A stretch of DNA of 6,473 nt, taken from Treponema sp. Its GTDB lineage: Bacteria > Spirochaetota > Spirochaetia > Treponematales > Breznakiellaceae. How positions within the stretch are numbered: position 1 is the stretch's first letter; each line of letters begins with the position of its first letter. Both the position numbers and the translations under genes were made by a program. Shown in pieces: positions 1 through 6,323 of the stretch. Under the pieces are notes generated by a model. The model searched no databases, was not told where the DNA came from, and worked only from the letters and a program-made list of their open reading frames with translations. The DNA is taken from the NCBI GenBank assembly GCA_031279925.1, contig JAITHQ010000154.1, positions 1 to 6,473 on the forward strand, given 5' to 3'.

Positions 1-123
1 ATTCAAAATCTGAAATTTTGGCGTTGCAAACGCCAAAATTCTACCTTGCAGGCTCCAAAAGAGCCCGAAAATCGGGATTTTTGCGGTCTATTGACCGCAA
101 AAATCTATAATTTGAACAGGCTC
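1..123. repeat. Palindromic MITE-like repeat, copy 1 (left end outside window)
   Basis: Two adjacent palindromic modules. The first has a 12-bp stem (14-25 with 29-40, loop GCA) inside GAGCCTG/CAGGCTC ends; its left end lies just before position 1. The second has a 13-bp stem (76-88 with 93-105, loop TATT) inside AGAGCC (60-65) and GGCTCT (119-124). The right terminus reads TTTGAACAGGCTC, the inverse of the left terminus GAGCCTGTTCAAA seen in the copy at 2624. By alignment with that copy, the whole element would be about 130 bp. No coding capacity is visible. It is probably a non-autonomous element or REP-like unit; the enzyme that moves it is not in the window. Confidence 0.75.
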
Positions 124-234
124 TGAGAGGACCAGTATGGTCTCAATTTCCGTTTCAACTCCGGCAACAATGCCCGTGTCCATACGGTCGCCAATAATGA
201 CGGTTTCTTCCCGCAGGGTATTGAGGCGATGCAA
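124..234 (-). pseudogene. NagD-like HAD phosphatase fragment (C-terminal part, truncated both ends)
   Basis: On the minus strand a short open stretch reads LNTLREETVIIGDRMDTG followed by IVAGVETEIETILVLS. This matches the HAD motif IV region of NagD-type sugar-phosphate or nitrophenyl phosphatases, usually of the form IIGDxxxTDIxAGxxxxxxTILVLSG. Only about 35 residues remain. The frame runs straight into the palindromic repeat at 123 and stops at a TAG inside it (88-90); on the other side a stop lies at 259-261. The second motif IV aspartate is Gly (GGC at 172-174) instead of the expected Asp, so even the surviving part is decayed. The family call is by motif recognition and was not tested by a search. 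The fragment cannot be functional. Confidence 0.7.
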
Positions 235-331
235 TGAGATACAAGCGACACTACATGACTATCACCGGGCGCCCGCTCCCATTCCTTACCCTGGGTGATT
301 TTTTCCTGTCTCTATGCTACTATACCAAGGC

Positions 332-336
332 GGAGG
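332..336 (+). promoter_or_regulatory. Ribosome binding site that sets the hydratase start
   Basis: GGAGG lies five bases before the ATG at 342. An in-frame ATG at 234 has no comparable site, lies at the edge of the phosphatase remnant, and would add 36 residues that look unrelated to aconitases. The start at 342 gives a protein beginning MLELYDSGAW. Confidence 0.8.
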
Positions 337-341
337 AACGT

Positions 342-2624
342 ATGCTGGAACTGTACGATTCAGGCGCATGGCTTGTCCGTGGCGCGGAAATAATAAAGGA
401 CAATGCCGAGGCTGCGGCAAAATTGCGGCGGCTGGGCGTGGATGTTTCAAAAGAGGAAGCCCGCCGGGGCATTATTACGCATGGAATATTGGCCGCCCAT
501 AACCAAAGCGGCGATGATCGCAGCCTGCGGCTTAGATTTGATTCTCTTGCGTCCCACGACATAACCTATGTGGGCATTATCCAAACCGCCAGGGCCAGCG
601 GCATGGAAAAGTTCCCCATGCCCTATGTGCTGACCAACTGCCACAACAGCCTGTGCGCGGTGGGGGGAACCATCAATCAGGATGATCATGTATTTGCCCT
701 TTCCGCGGCAAAAAAATACGGGGGAATTTATGTGCCCCCCCACCTGGCGGTGATCCATACCTACAACCGGGAAATGATGGCCGGCTGCGGTAAAATGATA
801 TTGGGTTCGGACAGCCACACCCGCTACGGCGCATTGGGAACCCTGGCTGTGGGCGAGGGCGGCGGCGAGCTTGCAAAGCAGCTTTTGGGCAGAACGTACG
901 ACATCGCCTGCCCGGAGGTAGTGGCGGTATACCTTGCAGGCGAACCGGCGCGGGGCGTCGGCCCCCACGATGTTGCCCTGGCGATTATCGCCGCGGTATT
1001 CAAGAACGGCTATGTAAAAAACAAAGTGATGGAATTCGTAGGAGACGGAATAGAAAAGCTGCCGCTTGATTTCCGCAACGGCATTGACGTAATGACTACC
1101 GAAACCACCTGCTGGTCTTCAATCTGGAAAACCGACGGGGCGGTTAAAGATTATCTTGAAGCAAGGGGGAGAGGGGGGGGCTACCGGGAACTGGCGCCTG
1201 CCGAAGCCGCCTATTACGACGGCCTAATCTATGTTGATCTTTCTACGATTGAGCCGTGCATTGCCCTGCCGTTTCACCCTTCCAATGTGTACACTATTAA
1301 GGAGCTGCAGCAGAACGCCAGGGATATTCTGGCAGAGACCGAGGCGGAAGGGCTGCGGTCCCTTGGCAATCCGGGGCTTGGTTTGAATCTGGGGGCAAAA
1401 TACCACGATGGCGGAGTGTGGGCGGATCAGGCGGTCATTGTGGGCTGTTCCGGCGGCATTTTTGACAATATGATGGCGGCGGCGGATATACTAAAAGGGG
1501 CATCCATAGGCAGCGGCAATTTTACCATGAGCGTATACCCGGAAAGCCAGCCCACATATCTGGAACTGGTGCGGAACGGGGCTGCGGAAACATTGTTAAG
1601 CGCGGGCGTACTGCTGCGGGAGGCCTTCTGCGGCCCCTGCTTTGGCGCGGGGGATACGCCGGCAAACGGCGAGCTTTCAATCCGCCATGCCACCCGTAAT
1701 TTTCCAAACCGGGAAGGTTCCAAACCGGGCGAGGGGCAGATTGCATCGGTAGCCTTAATGGACGCCCGTTCAATCGCCGCCACCGCGATTAACGGCGGCA
1801 GAATAACCGCCGCTACGGACATAGACGCCTCCCCCGGCAGACGCCAATTCTTTTTCGACCGGGGAGTATACGACAAGCGGGTTTATAATGGCAGCGGGAA
1901 ACCGTTACGCGAAACAGAACTGATTCTTGGTCCCAATATCAAGGACTGGCCCAAAATGCCCGCCCTGCCGGATAATCTTTTGATTAAAATCGTTAGTTTT
2001 ATCACCGACCCGGTTACCACTACCGATGAGCTTATTCCATCGGGGGAAACCTCCTCGTACCGGTCCAATCCCCTGCGTCTTGCGGAATTTACCCTTAGCC
2101 GCAAGGACAGCGCGTATGTGGGGCGGGCAAAGGAGGTCCTGGGGTTTGAGGAAGACCGCCTGGCTGGAACCGCCGCCGCTGAAATCGCCGGTGTTATCAA
2201 AAAAATCAATGCCATTGGGGAATTTGCGGCCCTGGGGCTTTCCGATTTGGGAATCGGCAGCGCCATTTACGCCCGCAAGATAGGCGATGGTTCCGCCCGT
2301 GAGCAGGCTGCGTCCTGTCAGCGGGTGCTTGGCGCGGCGGCAAACTTTGCCCTGGAATACGCCACCAAACGCTACCGCTCAAACCTGATCAACTGGGGCG
2401 TTTTGCCCTTTATTGTCAGCGATGAAAAAGCCTTTGGTTCCGGCGATTATGTATTTTTTCCAGGAATCAAACGGGCGCTGATCGAACAGGTTAAAACCAT
2501 TCAGGGCTACGTGTTAGGCGATCAAGCGGTAAGAATTTCATTCGCGCTGGGGGAACTTACCGGCGATGAACGGCAGATTTTGATCGACGGCTGTTTGATC
2601 AATTATTACGCAAACGGCTCTTAG
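342..2624 (+). CDS. Aconitase-superfamily hydratase (YbhJ-like), 760 aa
   Basis: Members of this superfamily add or remove water on hydroxy-acids using a 4Fe-4S cluster; the substrate of this branch is not known to me. Residues are numbered from the ATG at 342. GSDSHT (155-160), followed by GALGTLAVGEGGGE, is the aconitase DSHT...GALG signature. The cluster cysteines are C369 in VGCSGG and C430 and C433 in FCGPCFG, followed by the conserved RNFPNREG (from 452). The C-terminal swivel domain carries NLINWGVLPF (from 681). The length suits the single-chain group that I believe includes E. coli YbhJ (from memory). Nothing is missing or frameshifted. The stop codon TAG overlaps the edge of a palindromic repeat at 2624, and another copy of that repeat lies upstream. 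No pathway partner is adjacent, so it is unclear whether it handles citrate, isopropylmalate or something else. No convincing promoter was seen in 235-331. Confidence 0.88.
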   Translation: MLELYDSGAWLVRGAEIIKDNAEAAAKLRRLGVDVSKEEARRGIITHGILAAHNQSGDDRSLRLRFDSLASHDITYVGIIQTARASGMEKFPMPYVLTNCHNSLCAVGGTINQDDHVFALSAAKKYGGIYVPPHLAVIHTYNREMMAGCGKMILGSDSHTRYGALGTLAVGEGGGELAKQLLGRTYDIACPEVVAVYLAGEPARGVGPHDVALAIIAAVFKNGYVKNKVMEFVGDGIEKLPLDFRNGIDVMTTETTCWSSIWKTDGAVKDYLEARGRGGGYRELAPAEAAYYDGLIYVDLSTIEPCIALPFHPSNVYTIKELQQNARDILAETEAEGLRSLGNPGLGLNLGAKYHDGGVWADQAVIVGCSGGIFDNMMAAADILKGASIGSGNFTMSVYPESQPTYLELVRNGAAETLLSAGVLLREAFCGPCFGAGDTPANGELSIRHATRNFPNREGSKPGEGQIASVALMDARSIAATAINGGRITAATDIDASPGRRQFFFDRGVYDKRVYNGSGKPLRETELILGPNIKDWPKMPALPDNLLIKIVSFITDPVTTTDELIPSGETSSYRSNPLRLAEFTLSRKDSAYVGRAKEVLGFEEDRLAGTAAAEIAGVIKKINAIGEFAALGLSDLGIGSAIYARKIGDGSAREQAASCQRVLGAAANFALEYATKRYRSNLINWGVLPFIVSDEKAFGSGDYVFFPGIKRALIEQVKTIQGYVLGDQAVRISFALGELTGDERQILIDGCLINYYANGS

Positions 2625-2682
2625 AGCCTGTTCAAAATCTGGCATTTTGGCGCCGCAAACGCCAAAATGCTGCCTTGCAGGC
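2624..2682. repeat. Palindromic MITE-like repeat, copy 2 (single module)
   Basis: This is a direct-orientation copy of the first module of the repeat at the window start: positions 2 to 53 there align without gaps to 2631-2682, with only a few differences. It has an 11-bp stem (2642-2652 with 2660-2670, loop 2653-2659) inside GCCTG (2626-2630) and CAGGC (2678-2682). Relative to copy 1, the pair A14-T40 is C2643-G2669 here, and the mismatch A13/C41 is a G-C pair, so the stem has changed in a paired manner. Similarity ends after 2682; the second module is absent. The element begins at the last base or two of the hydratase stop codon. Confidence 0.75.
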
Positions 2683-2704
2683 ATCGATATGGCTTGAGTA
2701 AATG

Positions 2705-2729
2705 CGGATCCCCGGGTCCGGGCTCTTTT
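2705..2729 (+). terminator. Possible terminator after the hydratase gene
   Basis: A GC-rich imperfect hairpin (2705-2710 with 2715-2720, loop of four, containing one G-T pair) is followed after five bases by TTTT (2726-2729). It lies 80 bases after the hydratase stop and before the chemoreceptor promoter region. The U tract is short and not directly adjacent, so this is a weak candidate. The palindromic repeat at 2624 may act as the stop for transcription instead. Confidence 0.35.
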
Positions 2730-2754
2730 CCTGTATCGCCAAATAATGTATTAT
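2726..2754 (+). promoter_or_regulatory. Weak candidate promoter for the chemoreceptor gene
   Basis: TATTAT (2749-2754) is a plausible -10 box, 28 bases before the start codon. The spaced -35 position (TTTTCC, 2726-2731, 17-bp spacer) matches consensus at only three of six bases. I looked for the flagellar/chemotaxis sigma-28 pattern (TAAA, 15 bases, GCCGATAA). GCCAAATAA at 2738-2746 resembles its -10, but no TAAA is correctly spaced. The call is weak. Confidence 0.25.
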
Positions 2755-2781
2755 AAGACAAAGTGAAAAGGAGATGCCGCT

Positions 2782-4554
2782 ATGCTTAATATCTTGCGAA
2801 ACATTGCAATTGGAACCCGTGTTCTTCTTATCAATATTATTTTACTCCTTACCATTGCGGTTCTTATCGGGGTGATTTACCTAAGCGCCAACAATATTCA
2901 GGAAAGGGACCTGGCGGAAACTGAAAATGTTATGCTTGAGGGCCAGCGGGAAAAAATACAGCTTGGCACCGAAACTATGGCGGTTGCCCTGGGCAAGGCG
3001 CTGGAGGGCGTCACGGACAGGCAGGAACAGCATGACGTCATTAAATCTTACATACAGGACTACCGCTTCGAAGATGATAAATCCGGTTATTACTATACCT
3101 ACATTGGAACGGTTATTTTTATGCACCCCACCCTGCCGCACCGGGAAGGGGAAGACCTGTCCAATACCGCCGATGCCCAGGGGGTTTACTATGTGAGGGA
3201 ACTCTACGAAAACGCCAAAAAGGGCGGCGGCTTTGTTTCTTTCATCTTTCCCAAACCCCCTTCCATGGAGAACGCCCCAAAGCTGGCCTATGTAATGTAC
3301 ATTCCCGGTACTGATATATGGATTTCCACCGGTATTTATATTGATAATATCGATACCACTACCAAGGCGATTCATGCACGGGAAATCAAACATCTGCAAA
3401 AGCAGATGATTCTTATCATTGGCATTATCGCCGCAGGGCTGCTTTTTATTCTGGGGCCCCTCTGTGTGTTTACCCTAAAATCGATTACCAAGCCGCTTAA
3501 GGCCACAGTACAGGCGGCAGAGGCGCTGGCTGCGGGTAAACTGGACAGGTCTTTCACCGTGTCCGGGCATGATGAAATTACCGTACTGGAAAAATCGTTT
3601 CTGGGTATGGCGGAAAAACTGCAAAGCAGTTTTTCGGAGGTACAGTCCAAAGAAGTTGAGGCCCGGAATCAAGCGGCGGAAGCGGGAAGAACGGCGCAAA
3701 AAATATTGAACATTGCCATTCAGGTTGAACAGGCCGCCCAGGAGGTCGAGGATACCGTAAGCGGGGTATCCCGCAACGCCGATGAGGTAAAAGCCGGCGG
3801 CGACACCCAAACCAGCCAGATAGGCGAAATCCTTTCGGCTATGGAGAATCTGAGTACCGCAGTTTTTGGGATTACCGACAGCGCCAATTCCGTTGCCGCC
3901 CAGGCCCAGGATTCCCACAGCAAGGTCGAAGCCGGGGTCAGTATGGCGGACCAGTCCGGCAAGGCAATGCAGGCCCTGCATTCGCTTACCGGCAGCCTTA
4001 CGGAAAACATTAATAAGCTGGGAGACCAGTCCAACAAGATTGGCAGCATTATGAACGTGATAACCGATATTGCCGATCAGATAAACCTTCTGGCTATGAA
4101 CGCCTCTATAGAGGCCGCCCATGCCGGAGAATCGGGCAGGGGCTTTGCCGTTGTTGCCGGAGAGGTACGCAAGCTGGCGGAAAAAACCAGAGCCGCCGCT
4201 CAGGAAGTTGACAGTTCCATTACCGACATGCAGAAACTTACCAAGATTAATATTTCCGGCATGGGGGATGCGGTCGATTCCATTTCGCGGGTAACAGACC
4301 TTTCGCAGAAAACGGCAACATCACTTATCGAGGCGCAGACCATAGTAAGGGATGTAATGCTCAAGGTTCAGTCCATTGCGGCATCGGTGGAACAGCAGTC
4401 CGAATTCAGCAAGGCGGTTACTTCGCTGGTAACCGATGTAAGCGGCATTGCATCCCATAACAGCGAACTTATCAGCCTTGTAGATAATTCCCTAAAAAGC
4501 CTGTTCCGCAAGTCAACAGAACTGAAAGACCTGGTATTGGAACTGCGGGCATAA
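2782..4554 (+). CDS. Methyl-accepting chemotaxis protein with sCache_2-type sensor, 590 aa
   Basis: A transmembrane chemoreceptor that senses an external ligand and controls CheA/CheW at the cytoplasmic pole. Domains in order: a short N-terminus; TM1 at about 12-33; a periplasmic single Cache domain at about 38-200, with GYYYTY (102-107), MHP (114-116) and ISTGIYID (181-188), typical of sCache_2 sensors for small carboxylates and similar ligands; TM2 at about 209-232; HAMP at 233-287; and a long coiled-coil signalling domain. The hairpin tip that contacts CheA/CheW is clear: [19 protein letters not shown] (432-450), then [17 protein letters not shown]. The protein ends LVLELRA, with no NWETF-like tail for CheR tethering. 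AAGGAG (2768-2773) lies eight bases before the ATG. No chemotaxis genes are adjacent, so it is probably a dispersed receptor gene transcribed alone. The ligand cannot be read from the sequence. Confidence 0.95.
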   Translation: MLNILRNIAIGTRVLLINIILLLTIAVLIGVIYLSANNIQERDLAETENVMLEGQREKIQLGTETMAVALGKALEGVTDRQEQHDVIKSYIQDYRFEDDKSGYYYTYIGTVIFMHPTLPHREGEDLSNTADAQGVYYVRELYENAKKGGGFVSFIFPKPPSMENAPKLAYVMYIPGTDIWISTGIYIDNIDTTTKAIHAREIKHLQKQMILIIGIIAAGLLFILGPLCVFTLKSITKPLKATVQAAEALAAGKLDRSFTVSGHDEITVLEKSFLGMAEKLQSSFSEVQSKEVEARNQAAEAGRTAQKILNIAIQVEQAAQEVEDTVSGVSRNADEVKAGGDTQTSQIGEILSAMENLSTAVFGITDSANSVAAQAQDSHSKVEAGVSMADQSGKAMQALHSLTGSLTENINKLGDQSNKIGSIMNVITDIADQINLLAMNASIEAAHAGESGRGFAVVAGEVRKLAEKTRAAAQEVDSSITDMQKLTKINISGMGDAVDSISRVTDLSQKTATSLIEAQTIVRDVMLKVQSIAASVEQQSEFSKAVTSLVTDVSGIASHNSELISLVDNSLKSLFRKSTELKDLVLELRA

Positions 4555-4556
4555 AG

Positions 4557-4598
4557 ACAACAAAAGGCCGCCATTTCTTTTGCGCCAGGCGGTTGTTT
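4557..4598. terminator. Shared terminator between convergent genes
   Basis: The 42-bp gap between the chemoreceptor stop (4554) and the LRR stop (4597-4599) holds a CCGCC (4568-4572) / GGCGG (4588-4592) stem. It is flanked by CAAAAGG on the left and TTGTTT on the right, so each strand reads into a T-rich tract. It probably stops transcription in both directions. The loop is long (15 bases), so the hairpin is not ideal. Confidence 0.45.
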
Positions 4599-5421
4599 AC
4601 TCGATTGACCAGGAACCGTCGGCGTACGTGTATGTGCCCGGCTTTTTTCCGTTCGAGTTGTAATAAGTGTCGAAATTATTCGCTGTACTCAAAAGGAGAT
4701 TCCCGCCGGTATCGGTGTAATTGACATTGCCCCGGATTCGGCCGTCGGCGGAACGGCTGTCAAAAGCCCGCTTGCCCAGGGTTTCCAGTGACTGGGGAAT
4801 CGTTACGCGGCTTATCCGGTTGTTGTAAAAAGTGCCGTCCCGTACATTGGTAACGCCGCTGCCCAGCACAACAGCGGCAAGCCTGTTGCCCGAAAAGGCA
4901 CCCTCCCCTATCAGGGTGACACTGCCGGGAAAGGCAATTTCTTTTATTTTATTGTTGAAAAAGGCGTAATCCTCGATTGAGGCAACACTTTCGGGAATGG
5001 TTATGGCGCTGATCTGATTGTTGGAAAAGGCCCCCCTGCCAATACTGGTTACACTGCTCCCGATACTGACATTTTCCAGTTTGTTGCTGGTAAACGCTCC
5101 CCTGCCGATTGTTTCTACATTGCTGCCGATGTTCACCGAGACCAGGCTGTTAAACGAAAAAGCCCCTTCGCCGATACTGGTAACACTGCCGGGAATGGTT
5201 ACTTCGGTTAAGCCCTTGCCGGAAACCGCGCCGCTGCCGATTATAGTTACCGGCTTGTCATCGATGGCATCGGGTATTACCAGCGTTTTTGTGGTTCCCC
5301 TGGAACTGATAATCGTAAGACCGCCGTTGTTTTCTTCGACAATTATTTCCAGCCCGCTTTGCCCAAAGGCATTAAGCGCAAGTATCAAGAGCAAAGCCGC
5401 CAATACATTTTTCTTGTACAT
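4597..5421 (-). CDS. Secreted BspA-like leucine-rich repeat (LRR_5) protein, 274 aa
   Basis: The start is the ATG at 5419-5421, preceded nine bases upstream by AGGA (5431-5434); a TTG at 5460 would place 13 charged or polar residues before the signal peptide and is less likely. Residues 1-20 (MYKKN, then a hydrophobic run to LNAFG) form a signal peptide without a lipobox cysteine, so export by signal peptidase I is expected. After a short linker and one degenerate unit (about 45-70), seven exact 22-residue repeats fill 71-224, of the form LxxVxIPxSVxxIGxGAFxxNx. This is the LRR_5/BspA pattern found on surface proteins of treponemes and other host-associated bacteria, where some bind host proteins or other bacteria. 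The tail NFDTYYNSNGKKPGTYTY resembles the end of other Treponema LRR proteins (from memory). A precise ligand cannot be inferred. It converges with the chemoreceptor gene. Confidence 0.88.
   Translation of the reverse strand: MYKKNVLAALLLILALNAFGQSGLEIIVEENNGGLTIISSRGTTKTLVIPDAIDDKPVTIIGSGAVSGKGLTEVTIPGSVTSIGEGAFSFNSLVSVNIGSNVETIGRGAFTSNKLENVSIGSSVTSIGRGAFSNNQISAITIPESVASIEDYAFFNNKIKEIAFPGSVTLIGEGAFSGNRLAAVVLGSGVTNVRDGTFYNNRISRVTIPQSLETLGKRAFDSRSADGRIRGNVNYTDTGGNLLLSTANNFDTYYNSNGKKPGTYTYADGSWSIE
4750..5211 (-). repeat. Seven tandem 66-bp LRR-coding units
   Basis: Seven in-frame units of exactly 66 bp encode 22-residue LRR_5 repeats with no length variation. The units differ at many bases but keep the core IG.GAF/SVTSIG. 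Such arrays can gain or lose units by recombination. Confidence 0.8.
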
Positions 5422-5475
5422 GTTGAAATGTCCTGAACTTTTAATTTTACCTCGATGCAAATTATGTATTACTTT

Positions 5476-5505
5476 ATTATATTACCATGTTTCAAGGTAC
5501 GTCAA
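5476..5505 (-). promoter_or_regulatory. Sigma-70 type promoter of the LRR gene
   Basis: On the minus strand, TTGACG (5500-5505) lies 18 bases before a perfect TATAAT (5476-5481). Transcription should begin near 5469, giving a leader of about 48 bases before the ATG at 5421. This is the best promoter match in the window and suggests strong basal expression. Confidence 0.75.
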
Positions 5506-5525
5506 GGCCGCGCATTGCGTCACGA

Positions 5526-5553
5526 AAAATGTTACCGAAAAGGGTAACATTTT
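5526..5553. terminator. Bidirectional terminator-like hairpin
   Basis: An 11-bp perfect stem (5526-5536 with 5543-5553) has the loop GAAAAG, an A run at its left foot and a T run at its right foot. Either strand would form a hairpin ending in U residues. It separates the LRR promoter from the decayed prophage. It may end transcription leaving the prophage on the minus strand; no intact gene uses it now. Confidence 0.55.
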
Positions 5554-5570
5554 CTAAATAAGGCTTCCAG

Positions 5571-5776
5571 AGCTTTCGGTATCATTCCTATTTGAGGCAT
5601 CCCGGTTACACAATCAGGGCTATCCCTTCACCTGCGCCGATGAGGTAGATGCTTATCCCGATAAAATAAAAAAAGAGAGAGACATGATTTCCCTTGTCCG
5701 AAGCCGGACCAACGCCTTTTCACGAAACCGGAAAACACTTTGGATTTCAACGCCCCTGGTGGAACAATCCAGTCAT
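5571..5776 (+). pseudogene. Phage terminase large subunit (GpA-like) fragment
   Basis: The large terminase subunit is the ATPase and nuclease that packages DNA into phage heads. From 5636 the plus strand reads ADEVDAYP, then a short charged stretch and SRTNAFSRNRKTLWISTP, ending LVEQSSH at 5776. ADEVDAYP corresponds to the Walker B region and STP to the coupling motif of GpA-type ATPases, in the right order and spacing (family knowledge, by eye). The frame breaks at a TAG (5789-5791) just after homology fades. Upstream, possible further bits (SFR at 5571-5579, IIPI at 5581-5592) lie in other frames, implying frameshifts; these are weak. The Walker A segment, the nuclease domain and all neighbouring head genes are missing. 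It abuts a broken integrase on the other strand, so the two were joined by a large deletion. Confidence 0.72.
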
Positions 5777-5804
5777 AGACTACCGTCATAGCCGGTGGCT
5801 TACG

Positions 5805-6245
5805 TTAAATAATTATTCTGTTTTCGCCGGAACCCTGATTGTGAAACGCATATTGTACAAATTGATCAAAAGCAGTTCGGCGATCTGGTGAGGGGACTTG
5901 CCTCTATGATTCATTTGTCTTGGTAGATTTTAGACCGCCAAAACTATTCCATGAATGAACTACAGAGCCTGTTGCAAAACCCGGTTGGTTTTGTACAGGC
6001 TCTTGCGGTTTCTCAGGCTAAAGCCTTACGAAACGCGCATTTTTAAGAGGTCGCTGTTGCAAAACTGAAGTTTTGCAACAGCCTCTACATTTACAATTTT
6101 TTCTATGTCATTTTTTCGCAACGCCAGAACTTCCCCGCTTTTCAGGTGTACTGGAAAACCGCATTAATTTTTCAATGGGATCAATCGCAATACCAGATAC
6201 CCGACCGCCTGTGTAAATAATACGGGCGCGTAGACTCCACCTTCT
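5805..6245 (-). pseudogene. Phage-type tyrosine integrase, broken (deletion, stop codons, MITE insertion)
   Basis: Read on the minus strand, 6185 to 6132 gives IDPIEKLMRFSSTPEKRG, the linker between the core-binding and catalytic domains of phage integrases. Without a gap, but in another frame, comes SGEVLALRKNDIEKIVNV (from 6139), the segment just after the catalytic Arg I (TGMRxGEVLAL). A MITE then interrupts. If 125 bp are removed (element plus one TACA), the frame continues VHSWNSFGGLKSTKTNES, a TAG (5904-5906), then RQVP, matching the integrase pattern INVxHSW...GLKSxKTxESRxVP. Reading ends at TAA (5805-5807). The stretch before Arg I is deleted, the residue at the Arg I position reads Lys, and the HxxR and Tyr motifs are absent. 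The remnant is non-functional. It lies downstream of the 3' end of tRNA-Lys, where integrases of tRNA-inserted elements usually sit. Confidence 0.82.
5965..6085. mobile_element. 121-bp MITE-like element with TACA target duplication
   Basis: The ends are 16-bp inverted repeats differing at one base: GAGCCTGTTGCAAAAC at 5965-5980 and, reversed, GAGGCTGTTGCAAAAC from 6085 to 6070. TACA flanks both sides (5961-5964 and 6086-6089). Each end folds into its own hairpin: 5964-6003 (9 plus 7 bp with a small internal loop), and 6046-6086 (5 plus 12 bp with a TCG bulge). No protein is encoded. It interrupts the integrase remnant, and taking out 125 bp restores that frame, which independently fixes the boundaries. 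The ends resemble those of the repeats at 1-123 and 2624-2682. A 4-bp duplication and such ends would fit mobilisation by an IS5-like transposase, but that is inference. Confidence 0.82.
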
Positions 6246-6323
6246 GAAATGAGCTTTTTCTCATTTCAAAATTCATTTGAAGTCAAGCCGCCCGTTTTCG
6301 GGTAGTCTTGGTTTGTCTTTTCT
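6246..6323. other. Non-coding remnant with a hairpin between integrase and tRNA
   Basis: No gene is recognisable. A 9-bp stem (6245-6253 with 6260-6268, loop CTTTTT) overlaps the left edge, and CCCG (6291-6294) / CGGG (6299-6302) forms a small stem. The N-terminal integrase coding sequence is expected here, but stops occur in the relevant frame (TGA just upstream of the KAHFRRW reading) and no match is visible. Confidence 0.4.

Noticed and set aside
1..123. CRISPR array or riboswitch at the window start
   Set aside because: There are only two different hairpins with no regular repeat-spacer pattern, and the same unit occurs after a gene at 2624, so a dispersed repeat explains it better.
234..341. 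In-frame upstream ATG extending the hydratase by 36 residues
   Set aside because: No ribosome binding site, begins at the edge of the phosphatase remnant, and the added residues look unrelated to aconitases; GGAGG before 342 is far better.
447..968. Long minus-strand frame inside the hydratase gene
   Set aside because: It is antisense to conserved aconitase motifs and has no start signal or family pattern of its own.
3475..4122. Minus-strand frame of 215 codons inside the chemoreceptor
   Set aside because: It is antisense to the conserved signalling domain and a by-product of GC-rich third positions.
5018..5557. Plus-strand open frame of 179 codons
   Set aside because: It is the antisense of the LRR repeats and inherits their periodicity; the minus-strand frame has a signal peptide, promoter and family match.
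5500..5570. Duplicated tRNA 3' end as the second attachment site of the prophage
   Set aside because: I looked for GCAGGATTCGAA-like sequence near the far edge of the remnant and found none; the other site is outside the window or lost.
5694..5891. Plus-strand open frame of 65 codons starting with TTG
   Set aside because: It runs out of frame over the terminase fragment and then antisense to the integrase remnant; the product has no recognisable pattern.
5831..5926. Plus-strand stretch reading QIDQKQFGDLVRGLASM as a phage gene fragment
   Set aside because: The opposite strand over the same bases gives the integrase pattern KSTKTNES ... RQVP, which is better supported.
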